This document shows positions 44,343 to 57,584 of a stretch of DNA of 64,000 nucleotides, piece by piece. The notes under the pieces are model-generated. The model was not told the DNA's origin, did not search any database, and saw nothing but the letters and a program-made list of their open reading frames with translations. The position numbers were made by a program, and so were the translations under genes. Position 1 is the first letter of the stretch, and each line of letters opens with the position of its first letter. Source of the DNA: Pseudomonadota bacterium (GTDB taxonomy: Bacteria > Pseudomonadota > Gammaproteobacteria > Burkholderiales > Rhodocyclaceae); the NCBI GenBank assembly GCA_018241725.1, contig JAFEDI010000126.1, positions 59,603 through 123,602 of the forward strand, in the 5' to 3' direction.

Positions 44343-47075
44343 ATGTTCAATAACCTAAAAATAGGTGTTCGTCTGGGGATCGGCTTTGCCGTCGTCCTGT
44401 TGATGCTGGTGGCGATTTCGATCGTGTCGATCACGCGTATCAACGAACTCAATGACGGGATCGACGATCTGGCAGAAGGTCGCTTGCCCAAGATCGTGCT
44501 GGCCGACGAACTGAAGTACAACCTGCAGCTCGTTGGTCGTTCCGTCCGGAACATGATCCTCACGACGGACAAGAGCCTTGAAAAGCAGAACCTCGAGGCC
44601 ATCGTCAAACTGCGTCAACGCAACGGCGAGATCATCGAACAGCTCACGCCCTTGGTTAGCAGCGAAAAGGGCAAGGCATTGTTGGCCAAGGTGGCGGAGA
44701 TGCGTGCCCGCTACAATCCGATAACGGATCGAACACTGCAGCTTGCGGATACTTCGTCGCCCCAGTACAACCAGGAAAAGGCTGTTCAGATGTTGTTCGG
44801 CGAGTATAAGGATGCCGCGGAAGCCTATATCAGCGCCTTGTCCGATTTCGGTGGTTTCCAGATCGAGGCTGCCAAGAAGTCTGGCCAGCACGCGGTGGAT
44901 CTGGCTCAGTCGTCACGGACATTGGTGATCACGCTTGCGCTGATTGCGGTCCTGCTGGCAGTAGGTGTTGCGCTGTGGCTGACCCGAAGCATTACCCGCC
45001 CGGTTGGCCAAGTGGTGGATGCCGCCAAGAAGATGGCTGTCGGCGATTTCAACTTCACGCTGAAGAGCGATGCAAAGGATGAGGTCGGTCAGGTGGTTCA
45101 GGCGGTCGGGGCAATCCAGCAATCCGTTCAGGCCATGGCTTCCGACGCTTCGATGCTGTCCAAGGCCGCGGTGGAAGGCCGTCTGGCTACTCGTGCGGAT
45201 GCGAGCCAGCACCAGGGTGATTTCCGCAAGATCGTGGAAGGCGTCAACAACACCCTCGACGCGGTGATCGGGCCGCTGAACGTAGCCGCCAACTACGTGG
45301 ATCGCATTTCCAAGGGCGACATCCCGCCGAAGATCACTGACAACTACAACGGCGACTTCAACACCATCAAGAACAACTTGAACACCTGCATCGAGGCGGT
45401 GAACAAGCTGGTGGCCGATGCGGGCGTGCTGTCCAAGGCCGCGGTGGAAGGCCGTCTGGCTACTCGTGCGGATGCGAGCCAGCACCAGGGTGATTTCCGC
45501 AAGATCGTGGAAGGCGTCAACAACACCCTCGATGCGGTGATCGGGCCGCTGAATGTGGCAGCCAACTACGTGGATCGCATTTCCAAAGGCGACATCCCGG
45601 CGAAGATCACCGACAGCTATAACGGCGACTTCAACACCATCAAGAACAACCTGAACACCTGCATTGAGGCGGTGAACAAGCTGGTGGCCGATGCGGGCGT
45701 GTTGTCCAAGGCCGCGGTGGAGGGCCGTCTGGCCACCCGTGCGGATGCGAGCCAGCACCAGGGTGATTTCCGCAGGATCGTGGAAGGCGTCAACAATACC
45801 CTTGACGCGGTGATCGGGCCGCTGAACGTGGCCGCCAACTACGTGGATCGCATCTCCAAGGGCGACATCCCGCCGAAAATCACCGACAGCTACAACGGCG
45901 ACTTCAACACCATCAAGAACAACCTGAACACCTGCATCGAGGCGGTGAACAAGCTGGTGGCCGACGCCAACACGCTATCTGCGGCTGCGATTGCCGGACG
46001 CCTGGAAACCCGTGCGGAAGCCGGTCAGCACCAGGGTGATTTCCGCAAGATCGTGGATGGCGTGAATGGCACGCTGGATGCCATCGTCGGGCCGATCAAC
46101 GAAGTGCGCCGCATCATGAGCGCGATCGAGCAGGGCGATCTGACCCAGAATATTTCGAATGACTACCAGGGTGATTTCAAGGCGCTCAAGGAGGCAGTGA
46201 ACAACACCGTCAGCAAGCTCTCCGACACCATCACGCAGGTGCGTACTGCCGCCGATGCGCTGACCAACGCGTCCGGCCAGGTCTCGGCAACTGCCCAGTC
46301 CCTGTCCCAGTCGTCGTCCGAACAGGCTGCCAGCGTGGAGGAGTCGTCCGCGTCCGTCGAGCAGATGTCGGCCTCGATCAAGCAGAACGCCGATAACGCC
46401 AAGGTCACCGACAACCTGGCCTCGAAGACCGCGGTGGAAGCCACCGAGGGTGGCGATGCAGTGAAGAACACCGTCGATGCGATGAAGAAGATCGCCCAGA
46501 AGATCGGCATCATCGACGACATCGCCTACCAGACCAACCTGCTGGCCCTCAACGCTGCCATCGAGGCGGCGCGTGCCGGTGAGCACGGCAAGGGTTTCGC
46601 CGTCGTGGCAGCGGAGGTGCGCAAGCTGGCCGAGCGTTCGCAGGTCGCGGCGCAGGAAATCGGTGGGCTGGCGGGTGATTCCGTCGGCCTGGCCGAGCGT
46701 GCCGGTCAACTGCTTGATGAGATCGTGCCGTCTATCCGTAAGACGTCCGATCTGGTGCAGGAGATCGCCTCCGCGTCCCAGGAGCAATCGTCCGGTGTCG
46801 CCCAGATCAACAACGCGATGAACCAGCTCAACCAGGCTACGCAGCAGAATGCGTCGGCGTCCGAAGAACTGGCCGCCACTGCGGAAGAACTGGGCGGCCA
46901 GGCCGAGCAACTGCAGCAGCTGATGCAGTTCTTCACGATCGATGAGCGCAATATGGGCCGGATTCTGGCAGCGGCACCGTCGGCAGCTTTGGGGCGTGCC
47001 ACCGTCAGCAAGGCCCGGACGCCGGCCAAGGTAGCGGGCTTCGCGTTCAACGAAGGCGACTTCGAGAAGTTCTGA
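44343..47075 (+). CDS. Methyl-accepting chemotaxis protein with tandem HAMP repeats
   Basis: A 910-residue receptor. Membrane helix 1 (about 9-30) and helix 2 (about 195-217) flank a ~165-residue periplasmic four-helix-bundle-like sensor. A canonical HAMP follows, then three nearly identical 91-residue HAMP-type units (from about 272; each with [15 protein letters not shown] and [11 protein letters not shown]), a fourth diverged unit ([29 protein letters not shown]) and the signalling hairpin ([20 protein letters not shown]). The tail DFEKF is NWETF-like (aromatic-E-x-F) and may bind CheR or CheB. The poly-HAMP stretch propagates and may integrate signals. The ligand is unknown. Confidence 0.92.
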   Translation: MFNNLKIGVRLGIGFAVVLLMLVAISIVSITRINELNDGIDDLAEGRLPKIVLADELKYNLQLVGRSVRNMILTTDKSLEKQNLEAIVKLRQRNGEIIEQLTPLVSSEKGKALLAKVAEMRARYNPITDRTLQLADTSSPQYNQEKAVQMLFGEYKDAAEAYISALSDFGGFQIEAAKKSGQHAVDLAQSSRTLVITLALIAVLLAVGVALWLTRSITRPVGQVVDAAKKMAVGDFNFTLKSDAKDEVGQVVQAVGAIQQSVQAMASDASMLSKAAVEGRLATRADASQHQGDFRKIVEGVNNTLDAVIGPLNVAANYVDRISKGDIPPKITDNYNGDFNTIKNNLNTCIEAVNKLVADAGVLSKAAVEGRLATRADASQHQGDFRKIVEGVNNTLDAVIGPLNVAANYVDRISKGDIPAKITDSYNGDFNTIKNNLNTCIEAVNKLVADAGVLSKAAVEGRLATRADASQHQGDFRRIVEGVNNTLDAVIGPLNVAANYVDRISKGDIPPKITDSYNGDFNTIKNNLNTCIEAVNKLVADANTLSAAAIAGRLETRAEAGQHQGDFRKIVDGVNGTLDAIVGPINEVRRIMSAIEQGDLTQNISNDYQGDFKALKEAVNNTVSKLSDTITQVRTAADALTNASGQVSATAQSLSQSSSEQAASVEESSASVEQMSASIKQNADNAKVTDNLASKTAVEATEGGDAVKNTVDAMKKIAQKIGIIDDIAYQTNLLALNAAIEAARAGEHGKGFAVVAAEVRKLAERSQVAAQEIGGLAGDSVGLAERAGQLLDEIVPSIRKTSDLVQEIASASQEQSSGVAQINNAMNQLNQATQQNASASEELAATAEELGGQAEQLQQLMQFFTIDERNMGRILAAAPSAALGRATVSKARTPAKVAGFAFNEGDFEKF
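45156..45974 (+). repeat. Three 273-bp tandem repeats encoding HAMP units
   Basis: Copies begin at 45156, 45429 and 45702 (CTGTCCAAGG or TTGTCCAAGG start), exactly 273 bp each (91 codons). They differ by a small number of mostly synonymous-looking substitutions, for example CCGCCGAAG versus CCGGCGAAG at the ISKGDIP segment. The next 273-bp unit downstream is strongly diverged. This points to recent tandem duplication or gene conversion within a poly-HAMP receptor. Confidence 0.93.
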
Positions 47076-47095
47076 GCGGCGAAAGGAGCTAGAGC

Positions 47096-47677
47096 ATGAG
47101 CACGCTGCCCACGCCGGCGGGGGCATCTGCCGTTGCCGGGGCAAAGGCCCCGGTGGTGGTCGAGACCAGCCCGGCCCAGTATCTGACCTTCCTGCTCGGC
47201 GGCGAGATGTTCGCCGTCGGCATCCTCAACATCAAGGAGATCATCGAATACGGTACGGTTACCGAGATCCCGATGGTGCCGCCCTTCATCCGCGGGGTCA
47301 TCAATCTGCGCGGCGCGGTGGTGCCGGTGATCGACCTGGCCAGCCGCTTCGGCGGCAAGCGCTCCGAGGTGTCGCGACGGACCTGCATCGTCATCATCGA
47401 ACTGACCGAGAACGATGAGCGCCAGGACGTTGGCGTGGTGGTCGACGCGGTATCCGAGGTACTGGAGATCCCGGCCTCGGAGATCGAGCCGCCGCCGTCC
47501 TTCGGAGCCAAGATCCGCGCCGACTTCATCAAGGGGATGGGCAAGGTGAATGGCAAGTTCGTCATCATCCTGGAGGTTGAGAAAGTCCTCTCGGTCGATG
47601 AGATCGCCACGCTGGCCCGTGTCACTTCGGATGGTGGCGCGGCCGACCTGGTGGGGGGAAGTACGCCGTCGGCTTGA
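47096..47677 (+). CDS. cheW: Chemotaxis coupling protein CheW
   Basis: This 193-residue CheW has a disordered N-terminal tail of about 20 residues, then the two beta-barrel SH3-like subdomains (FLLGGEMFAVGILNIKEII; VPPFIRGVINLRGAVVPVID; GKVNGKFVIILEVEKVLSVD). It links receptors to CheA. An AAGGAG ribosome binding site precedes the ATG at 47096. It is 20 bp after the receptor gene and 19 bp before the first cheD. Nothing odd is seen. Confidence 0.94.
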   Translation: MSTLPTPAGASAVAGAKAPVVVETSPAQYLTFLLGGEMFAVGILNIKEIIEYGTVTEIPMVPPFIRGVINLRGAVVPVIDLASRFGGKRSEVSRRTCIVIIELTENDERQDVGVVVDAVSEVLEIPASEIEPPPSFGAKIRADFIKGMGKVNGKFVIILEVEKVLSVDEIATLARVTSDGGAADLVGGSTPSA

Positions 47678-47696
47678 GCGCTGCGGGGTGAGGACG

Positions 47697-48287
47697 ATGG
47701 ATTACGCCAGCCTACCGGCGCGGGAGATCGAGCGCCTGGCGCGCAATGTGGCGCCCGGTGCCTGGGCGGTAGAGCGGGAGCGGCCGCTGGCGACTCTGTT
47801 GGGGTCCTGCGTGGCGGTCTGCCTGTTCGATCCGCAAACGCGTATCGGCGGCATCAACCACTTCATGTTGCCCAACCTGCAGCGTAGCGCCCATGGCGAG
47901 GTGGATGCGCTGCTGGCGGGGGACTATGCGATGGAAGCCCTGCTCAACGCGCTGCTGGCCCAGGGGGCCCGCAAGGCACGCCTGCAGGCCAAGGCTTTCG
48001 GCGGTGGTACCATCATCGAAACCTCTGGTCAGTCCTTGGCCATCGGTCAGCGCAACGCGCGCTTTGCGCGGGACTGGCTGAAGCGGGAAGGCATTCCGCT
48101 GCTGGCATCGGATTTTCTCGGCCCTTGGTCGCGCAAGCTGCTGTTCCTGCCAAGTAACGGGGATGCCTGGTGCAAGCGCATCGTCACGTCCCACGCGACC
48201 GCCGAGGTGATCGCTCGGGAAGAACAGGCTTATGCAGCCACATTGAACAAGCCCGCCGAGCCGGATAACAACGTCGAACTGTTTTGA
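47697..48287 (+). CDS. cheD: CheD-type receptor deamidase, first copy
   Basis: A 196-residue CheD. It has ATLLGSCVAVCLFDPQTRIG with catalytic-type C38, GGINHFMLPN with H55, and the AKAFGGGTIIE Gly-rich segment; these match the Thr-Cys-His deamidase site. The protein continues beyond the usual ~160 residues to a tail ending PDNNVELF, the same VELF as the MCP-like protein at the operon start. CheD deamidates receptor glutamines and can bind CheC. It lies 8 bp before the cheR ATG. Two longer in-frame starts upstream lie inside cheW and are rejected. Confidence 0.88.
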   Translation: MDYASLPAREIERLARNVAPGAWAVERERPLATLLGSCVAVCLFDPQTRIGGINHFMLPNLQRSAHGEVDALLAGDYAMEALLNALLAQGARKARLQAKAFGGGTIIETSGQSLAIGQRNARFARDWLKREGIPLLASDFLGPWSRKLLFLPSNGDAWCKRIVTSHATAEVIAREEQAYAATLNKPAEPDNNVELF

Positions 48288-48295
48288 GGATCACC

Positions 48296-49135
48296 ATGGA
48301 GCGGGTTCGCACCCCTGTCGGGAGCCCCATGGGTTCCGTCATCACCAACGAGGAATTTGCGCTGTTTCAGCGGCTGATCTACAAGATCGCCGGCATCAGC
48401 CTTTCCGATGCGAAGAAGGTGCTGCTGGTCGGCCGCTTGTCCAAGCGCCTGAAGCACCACAACTTCGACACCTTTTCCCAGTATTACCGGCTGCTCAGCT
48501 CCGGCCAGCATCCGGAGGAACTGCAGGTCATGGTGGATCTGCTGACCACCAACGAAACCTATTTCTTCCGCGAGCCGGGCCATTTCGCCTTCCTGAAGAA
48601 CGACGTGATCCGCGCCCGTCGTCCCGCCGGGACCTTTCGCGTATGGAGCGCCGCCTGCTCCACCGGTGAGGAGGTGTACACGCTGGCGATGCTGCTGGCC
48701 GATTCGCTGCCGCAGTCCCCGTGGGAGGTGGTCGGCTCGGACATCAGCACCCAGGTGCTGGCCAAGGCCGCCGCTGCGCATTATCCGCTCGACCGGAACG
48801 AAGGCATCCCGCCCGAGTTCCTGACGCGCTACTGCCTGAAAGGCGTGCGTAGCCAGAGTGGGACCTTTCTGATCACTCCCGAGCTCAAACGTCGCACCCA
48901 CTTCCGGCAGGTCAACCTGACCCTGCCGGTGCCGGCCGACATCGGCGAGTTCGATGTGATCTTCCTGCGTAACGTGATGATTTATTTCGACATGGACACC
49001 AAGCGTAAAGTCGTTGCCAACCTGTTGCCGCGCCTCAAGTCGGGGGGCTATCTGTTCATCGGCCATTCCGAGACGCTCAACGGCATCCAGCAGGGGCTGG
49101 ACCTGGTGAAGGCGACGATCTATCGCAAGCCATGA
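48296..49135 (+). CDS. cheR: Receptor methyltransferase CheR
   Basis: A 279-residue CheR with an N-terminal helical domain (TNEEFALFQRLIYKIAGISL) and a SAM-dependent methyltransferase domain. The latter has the FRVWSAACSTGEEVYTLAML motif (about 110-130), the SDISTQVLAKA segment and FDVIFLRNVMIYFD. It methylates receptor glutamates. ATG 48296 is taken; a TTG at 48284 also opens the frame. Its stop overlaps the second cheD start by ATGA. It carries no TPR extension. Confidence 0.93.
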   Translation: MERVRTPVGSPMGSVITNEEFALFQRLIYKIAGISLSDAKKVLLVGRLSKRLKHHNFDTFSQYYRLLSSGQHPEELQVMVDLLTTNETYFFREPGHFAFLKNDVIRARRPAGTFRVWSAACSTGEEVYTLAMLLADSLPQSPWEVVGSDISTQVLAKAAAAHYPLDRNEGIPPEFLTRYCLKGVRSQSGTFLITPELKRRTHFRQVNLTLPVPADIGEFDVIFLRNVMIYFDMDTKRKVVANLLPRLKSGGYLFIGHSETLNGIQQGLDLVKATIYRKP

Positions 49136-49635
49136 TCGAGTGCGGTGACGATATCCGGGAGGTCTTCCTGCAGCCCGGTGGATTCTTCTTCGGTGGTGGC
49201 CGCACGCGTATCTCGACGCTGCTCGGTTCCTGCGTGTCCATCACCCTGTGGCATCCGCTGCGCCTGATCGGCGGCATGTGCCATTACATGCTGCCGAGTC
49301 GTGGGAGGACCGACGGGAAAGCGCTGGATGGGCGCTACGCGGACGAGGCGCTGGCTCTCTTCGACCACGAAGTGATGAAGGCGGGCAGTCGGCAGGTGGA
49401 TTACCAAGTGAAGGTCTTCGGCGGCGGCAACATGTTGAACCACGATGCCGCTCGACCTGCGGTCATGGACATCGCCCGTCGCAATGTGGACGCGGCGGAT
49501 ACGCTGCTGGTAAAGCATGGCTATCGCCCGAACGTCACCCATTGCGGGGGGACGGGGCACCGCAAGCTAATCTTCGACTTGTGGACCGGTCATGTGTGGC
49601 TGGCCCATCGTCCCATCGACGAGGTGAGCCCATGA
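49132..49635 (+). CDS. cheD: CheD-type receptor deamidase, second copy
   Basis: A 167-residue CheD paralogue with [20 protein letters not shown] (C34), [10 protein letters not shown] (H51) and [10 protein letters not shown]. The N-terminal [13 protein letters not shown] segment differs from the first copy. It overlaps cheR (ATGA) upstream and cheB (ATGA 49632-49635) downstream, so cheR-cheD-cheB are coupled. It lacks the VELF tail. Two CheDs in one operon suggests each acts on a different receptor or partner. Confidence 0.9.
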   Translation: MIECGDDIREVFLQPGGFFFGGGRTRISTLLGSCVSITLWHPLRLIGGMCHYMLPSRGRTDGKALDGRYADEALALFDHEVMKAGSRQVDYQVKVFGGGNMLNHDAARPAVMDIARRNVDAADTLLVKHGYRPNVTHCGGTGHRKLIFDLWTGHVWLAHRPIDEVSP

Positions 49636-50732
49636 GATCCCGCCCGATTCGCGTGATGATCGTCGACGATTCGGCGATCGTGCGCCAGGTTGCCAGCGAG
49701 GCGATCAATGCCCAGCCCGACATGACCGTGCTGGCCACCGCGGTCGACCCCCTGTTCGCCATCGACAAGATGCGCAAGGAATGGCCCGACGTGGTCGTCC
49801 TCGACATCGAGATGCCGCGCATGGACGGCCTGACCTTTCTGCGCAAGCTGATGGCCGAGCGGCCGACGCCGGTGGTGATCTGCTCGACGCTGGTGGAGAG
49901 CGGTGCCAAGGCCAGTTTCGAGGCGCTCTCGGCCGGAGCGGTTGGCTTGGTGACCAAGCCCAAGGTCGGCCTCAAGCAGTTTCTGCAGGACGAGAGCGAC
50001 AGCCTGGTGGCTGCCGTCCGTGCGGCGGCAGGTGCCCGCCTGCATCCGGCCAAAGCCAAGGCCAGGATCACGCCGGCGGCGGAGGTGGTGCCACGCCCGA
50101 AGCTGACCCTCGGCGACTTGCCGCGTGGGCCGCGTCTGGCGTCCGGCGGTGACCGGACGCGCATTGTGGCCATCGGCACGTCCACCGGCGGAACGTTGGC
50201 GCTGGAGGCCGTGCTGACAGCGCTGCCCGAAGAGGTGCCGGGTATCGTGGTGGTGCAGCATATGCCGGCCGGTTTCACCGAGATGTTCGCCCGCCGCCTC
50301 AACGGCTTGTGCCGCATCCAGGTGCGCGAGGCACGCCATGGCGACCGCATCGAATCCGGGCTGGCGCTGATCGCACCGGGTGGGCGCCACCTGCAGGTGG
50401 CGCGGGATGGCAATGGCTATTTCGTCGGCGTCATGGATGGCCCGTTGATCAATCGGCACAAACCGTCCGTGGATGTGCTTTTCCGTTCGGTGGCTCGGGT
50501 CGCCGGCGGTAACGCGTTGGGGATCATCATGACCGGCATGGGCGATGACGGTGCCCTCGGTCTGAAGGAGATGCGGGATGCGGGGGCGGCGACGATCGCC
50601 GAGGCCGAAGAAACCTGTGTCGTTTTCGGCATGCCGAAAGAAGCCATCCTGCGTGGTGCCGCGGGGAGCGTGCTGCCTCTGCATGACATCCCGGGCGGGC
50701 TGTTGGCCTGGAGCCATGGGAAAGCGGGTTGA
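49632..50732 (+). CDS. cheB: Chemotaxis methylesterase/glutaminase CheB
   Basis: This 366-residue CheB has an N-terminal receiver with [12 protein letters not shown] and phospho-acceptor D58 ([12 protein letters not shown]), a linker at about 125-170, and a C-terminal methylesterase domain. The catalytic elements are Ser in AIGTSTGGT, His in VVQHMPAGF and Asp in MTGMGDDG. It removes methyl groups from receptors when phosphorylated by CheA. ATG 49632 overlaps the cheD stop. A longer reading frame upstream is a shadow. This is the last clear gene of the chemotaxis operon. Confidence 0.95.
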   Translation: MRSRPIRVMIVDDSAIVRQVASEAINAQPDMTVLATAVDPLFAIDKMRKEWPDVVVLDIEMPRMDGLTFLRKLMAERPTPVVICSTLVESGAKASFEALSAGAVGLVTKPKVGLKQFLQDESDSLVAAVRAAAGARLHPAKAKARITPAAEVVPRPKLTLGDLPRGPRLASGGDRTRIVAIGTSTGGTLALEAVLTALPEEVPGIVVVQHMPAGFTEMFARRLNGLCRIQVREARHGDRIESGLALIAPGGRHLQVARDGNGYFVGVMDGPLINRHKPSVDVLFRSVARVAGGNALGIIMTGMGDDGALGLKEMRDAGAATIAEAEETCVVFGMPKEAILRGAAGSVLPLHDIPGGLLAWSHGKAG

Positions 50733-50873
50733 GTCAGGCCAGATGCACAAATCTGTGGCAATGCTTCATGTTAATGTCAGCGTCCTGATCTCGTTTGTCC
50801 GGTGCCGTCCGCGCTGTTTGGCTGCCGCGCCGGGCCGGCTTTAACCCGCGACCGTAGAGGGTCCTGTTTCATC

Positions 50874-54797
<3,924 letters not shown>

Positions 54798-54993
54798 GCA
54801 TGCCGCTGAAAACCGCGCCCTGCCAGTGGATGGATTGTTTCGAGGCCAGCTTTGCCATGGTGGACGGCTGGCGTCGCAACCGTGGCCCTGACCAACGCGC
54901 AGTCACCGCCACGGCCACGCGAATTCCGGTAATACCGTAATGATCGCGGAGAGGCCGATCTCGATGACATCCGCGAGGCGTTGAGAGAAAGCC

Positions 54994-55845
54994 TCAGCGG
55001 CGGCCGGCCATCGCTCGCAGGCGGGAAACCCGTTCCTCGGTGGCCGGGTGGGTGCTGAACAGGCCGGCCAGGCCACGGCCCGACAGGGGGTTCATGATCA
55101 TCATCTGGCCGGTTTCCGGGTGGGCCTCGGCGGTCGGCATCGGGATGCCGCGGGCGAAGGCGTCGATCTTCATCAGCGCGTCGGCCAGCGCGTGCGGGTC
55201 GCTAGCGATTTGGGCACCGCCCCGATCGGCCTCGAACTCACGGGCGCGGGAGATCGCCATCTGGATCACGCTGGCGGCCAGCGGGGCGAGCAGGGCCACC
55301 GCGATGGAGGCGATCGGGTTGGCCGGGCGGCCTTCAGAGTCACGGCCGCTGAAGAACATCGCGAAGTTGGCCAGCGCCGAGATCGCGCCGGCCATCGTCG
55401 CCGAGATCGTCGAGATCAGGATGTCCCGGTGCTTCACGTGGGCCAGTTCGTGGGCCATCACGCCGCGCAGTTCGCGCTGGCTGAGCATCTGCAGGATGCC
55501 GGTGGTGGCCGCCACGGCGGCGTTCTCGGGGTTGCGGCCGGTGGCGAAGGCGTTCGGCTGGTCCTCGTGGATGATGTAGACGCGCGGCATCGGCAGCTGG
55601 GCGCGGCCGGCCAGTTCGCGGACCATGTTGTAGAGGTAGGGAGAGCTGGTTTCGTCCACTTCCTGTGCGTTGTACATGCGCAGGACCATCTTGTCGGAGA
55701 ACCAGTAGGAGAACAGGTTCATAGCGCCGCCGAAGACCAGCGCGAGCACCATCCCCGACTTGCCGCCGATGAGGCCGCCGATCACGCCGAACAGCGCGAT
55801 GATGGCTGCCATCAGGATGGATGTCTTGAGCCAGTTGCCGAGCAT
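54994..55845 (-). CDS. htpX: Membrane-bound zinc metalloprotease HtpX
   Basis: A 283-residue M48 protease with two N-terminal helices (about 8-27 and 31-49), the HExxH motif [10 protein letters not shown] (H132, E133, H136) and a third-ligand glutamate in [11 protein letters not shown]. Two further hydrophobic segments (about 145-165 and 180-200) follow. It degrades damaged inner-membrane proteins, a role that fits its sigma-32 promoter. The start ATG is 55845, with an AAAGGACG site upstream. Nothing is missing from the active site. Confidence 0.95.
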   Translation of the reverse strand: MLGNWLKTSILMAAIIALFGVIGGLIGGKSGMVLALVFGGAMNLFSYWFSDKMVLRMYNAQEVDETSSPYLYNMVRELAGRAQLPMPRVYIIHEDQPNAFATGRNPENAAVAATTGILQMLSQRELRGVMAHELAHVKHRDILISTISATMAGAISALANFAMFFSGRDSEGRPANPIASIAVALLAPLAASVIQMAISRAREFEADRGGAQIASDPHALADALMKIDAFARGIPMPTAEAHPETGQMMIMNPLSGRGLAGLFSTHPATEERVSRLRAMAGRR

Positions 55846-55888
55846 TGGGTGTAACCGTCCTTTCGGGATTGATTGGGAAACACCGGTT

Positions 55889-55916
55889 AGATGGGGGATG
55901 CCCCCAAAAATTCAAG
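55889..55916 (-). promoter_or_regulatory. Sigma-32 heat-shock promoter of htpX
   Basis: On the minus strand CTTGAA (55911-55916) and CCCCATCT (55889-55896) are separated by 14 bases, a near-perfect match to the RpoH consensus CTTGAA-N13-15-CCCCATNT. The -10 box lies 43 bp before the htpX ATG, giving a leader of roughly 35-40 nt. HtpX is a known heat-shock gene in other proteobacteria, so context agrees. Confidence 0.8.
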
Positions 55917-55963
55917 ATTTTTTAGATGCTTGCGCGAACGTGGCAGCCAGCCGGCATGAGGCG

Positions 55964-55993
55964 CGAAAAAAAGCCCGCGGGCGGCGCGGGCTT
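55964..55993 (-). terminator. Rho-independent terminator of def-fmt
   Basis: On the minus strand a 9-bp stem AAGCCCGCG/CGCGGGCTT (55985-55993 with 55971-55979, loop GGCGG) is followed by seven T residues (complement of 55966-55972). It begins 25 bases after the fmt stop and lies before the htpX promoter on the same strand. Confidence 0.85.
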
Positions 55994-56017
55994 GGGGTAG
56001 CACTCGGGAGTGCTGGA

Positions 56018-56938
56018 TCAGTCGAAGCGGCTGCCCACGGCGATGGCGGTGCCGCGCACGAAGTCGGCGGCCGCCAGACGCTTGCCCCCGGGCTTTTGCA
56101 GTTCGGTGATGCACAGCGCACCTTCGCCGCAGGCGACGATCACGCCGGCCCCTTCGGCCATCAGCACCTCGCCGGGGGCGCCGCTGGCGTCGATGGCACG
56201 GGCGCGCCACAGCTTGATCGGTGTGCCCTGATAGGTGCCCAGCGCGCCGGGGAAGGGGTTGAAGGCGCGGATGGCGCGTTCGATCTCGGTGGCCGGGCGG
56301 GTCCAGTCCACAGTGGCCTCGGCCTTGCCGATCTTGGCCGCGTAGGTGACGCCGTCGGCCGGTTGCGGCGTGGCCGTCAGGCCATCGGGCAGGGCCCGCA
56401 GGGCATCGACGATCAGCTCGGCGCCGAGAGCAGCCAGGCGGTCGTGCAGGCTGCCCGTGGTGTCGTCGGACTCGATGGCCGTGCTGCGCTTGAGTAGCAT
56501 CGGGCCGGTGTCGAGGCCGGCATCCATCTGCATGATGGTGATGCCGGTTTCCGCGTCGCCGGCTTCGATGGCCCGGTGGATCGGTGCGGCGCCGCGCCAG
56601 CGCGGCAGTAGCGAGGCATGGATGTTGAGGCAGCCGTAGCGTGGCAGGTCGAGCACCGCCTGGGGCAGGATGATGCCGTAGGCGGCTACCACCAGCACGT
56701 CGACGCCGGCTTCGGCCAGCGGTGCCTGCTGTTCCGGCGTGCGCAGCTTTTCCGGCTGATGCACCGGGATGCCGGCGTCGACGGCGACCTGTTTGACCGG
56801 GCTGGGTTGCAGCTGCATGCCACGCCCTGCGGGGCGGTCCGGCTGGGTCAGGACCAGCGGTACTTCGAAACCGGCAGCGAGGATGGCTTGCAGTGCGGCA
56901 GCGGCGAATTCGGGGGTTCCGGCGAAGGCGACTTTCAT
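56018..56938 (-). CDS. fmt: Methionyl-tRNA formyltransferase
   Basis: This 306-residue enzyme opens with [20 protein letters not shown]. The [20 protein letters not shown] motif is the formyl-transfer signature (with the catalytic NIHxSLLP segment), and DTGPMLL and the C-terminal OB-fold-like domain are present. It formylates initiator Met-tRNA. Its ATG (56938-56936) overlaps the def stop by one base (TGATG), so translation is coupled. The longer upstream frame is rejected. Confidence 0.95.
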   Translation of the reverse strand: MKVAFAGTPEFAAAALQAILAAGFEVPLVLTQPDRPAGRGMQLQPSPVKQVAVDAGIPVHQPEKLRTPEQQAPLAEAGVDVLVVAAYGIILPQAVLDLPRYGCLNIHASLLPRWRGAAPIHRAIEAGDAETGITIMQMDAGLDTGPMLLKRSTAIESDDTTGSLHDRLAALGAELIVDALRALPDGLTATPQPADGVTYAAKIGKAEATVDWTRPATEIERAIRAFNPFPGALGTYQGTPIKLWRARAIDASGAPGEVLMAEGAGVIVACGEGALCITELQKPGGKRLAAADFVRGTAIAVGSRFD

Positions 56939-57441
56939 CAGGCGGTGATCCGGGCTTTTTTGGCCAGCTTGCCCTTGATGCGGGTCTGCTTGAGCTGGGA
57001 CAGGTATTCGACGAAGACCTTGCCTTCCAGGTGGTCCAGCTCGTGCTGGATGCACACCGCGAGAAGGCCATCGGCCTCCATCTCGAAGGTCTCGCCCTTC
57101 TGGTTGAGGGCACGTACCTTGACCCGTTCGGCACGGACGACCTTGTCGTAGATGCCGGGCACCGACAGGCAGCCTTCCTCGCCGAGGTGCTCGCCGGAGC
57201 GTTCGAGGATCTCCGGGTTGATCAGCGCCAGCAGCTCGGACTTGTCTTCTGAGACGTCGATGACGACGACCCGCTTATGGACGTCCACCTGGGTGGCGGC
57301 CAGACCGATGCCGGGGGCCTCATACATGGTTTCCGCCATGTTGGCGATCAGCCGGCGGATTTCGTCGTTCACTTCGCGTACCGGGGTGGCACGGGTATGC
57401 AGACGAGGATCGGGATAACGGAGAATGGGTAGCAGGGCCAT
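56938..57441 (-). CDS. def: Peptide deformylase
   Basis: A 167-residue metalloenzyme with the three family motifs: [17 protein letters not shown] and QHELDHLEG (HExxH). It removes the N-formyl group from nascent proteins. It begins [20 protein letters not shown], the usual opening. It is the first gene of the def-fmt operon and divergent from the LysM-protein gene; the 143 bp between the two start codons (57442-57584) should carry promoters for both. Confidence 0.96.
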   Translation of the reverse strand: MALLPILRYPDPRLHTRATPVREVNDEIRRLIANMAETMYEAPGIGLAATQVDVHKRVVVIDVSEDKSELLALINPEILERSGEHLGEEGCLSVPGIYDKVVRAERVKVRALNQKGETFEMEADGLLAVCIQHELDHLEGKVFVEYLSQLKQTRIKGKLAKKARITA

Positions 57442-57584
57442 AAATATTGCCGGATGAAGACTTTACGTGCAGAATTTTGAGCCAAATCTACGATGCTCGC
57501 ATCTTGCAAGGCGGGTATCGGCTCCGCAACACAGGCAGCCCTTTGCCGGGTGGTGCCTGTTCGCCGAAAGCGAGTGCTCTTCCG

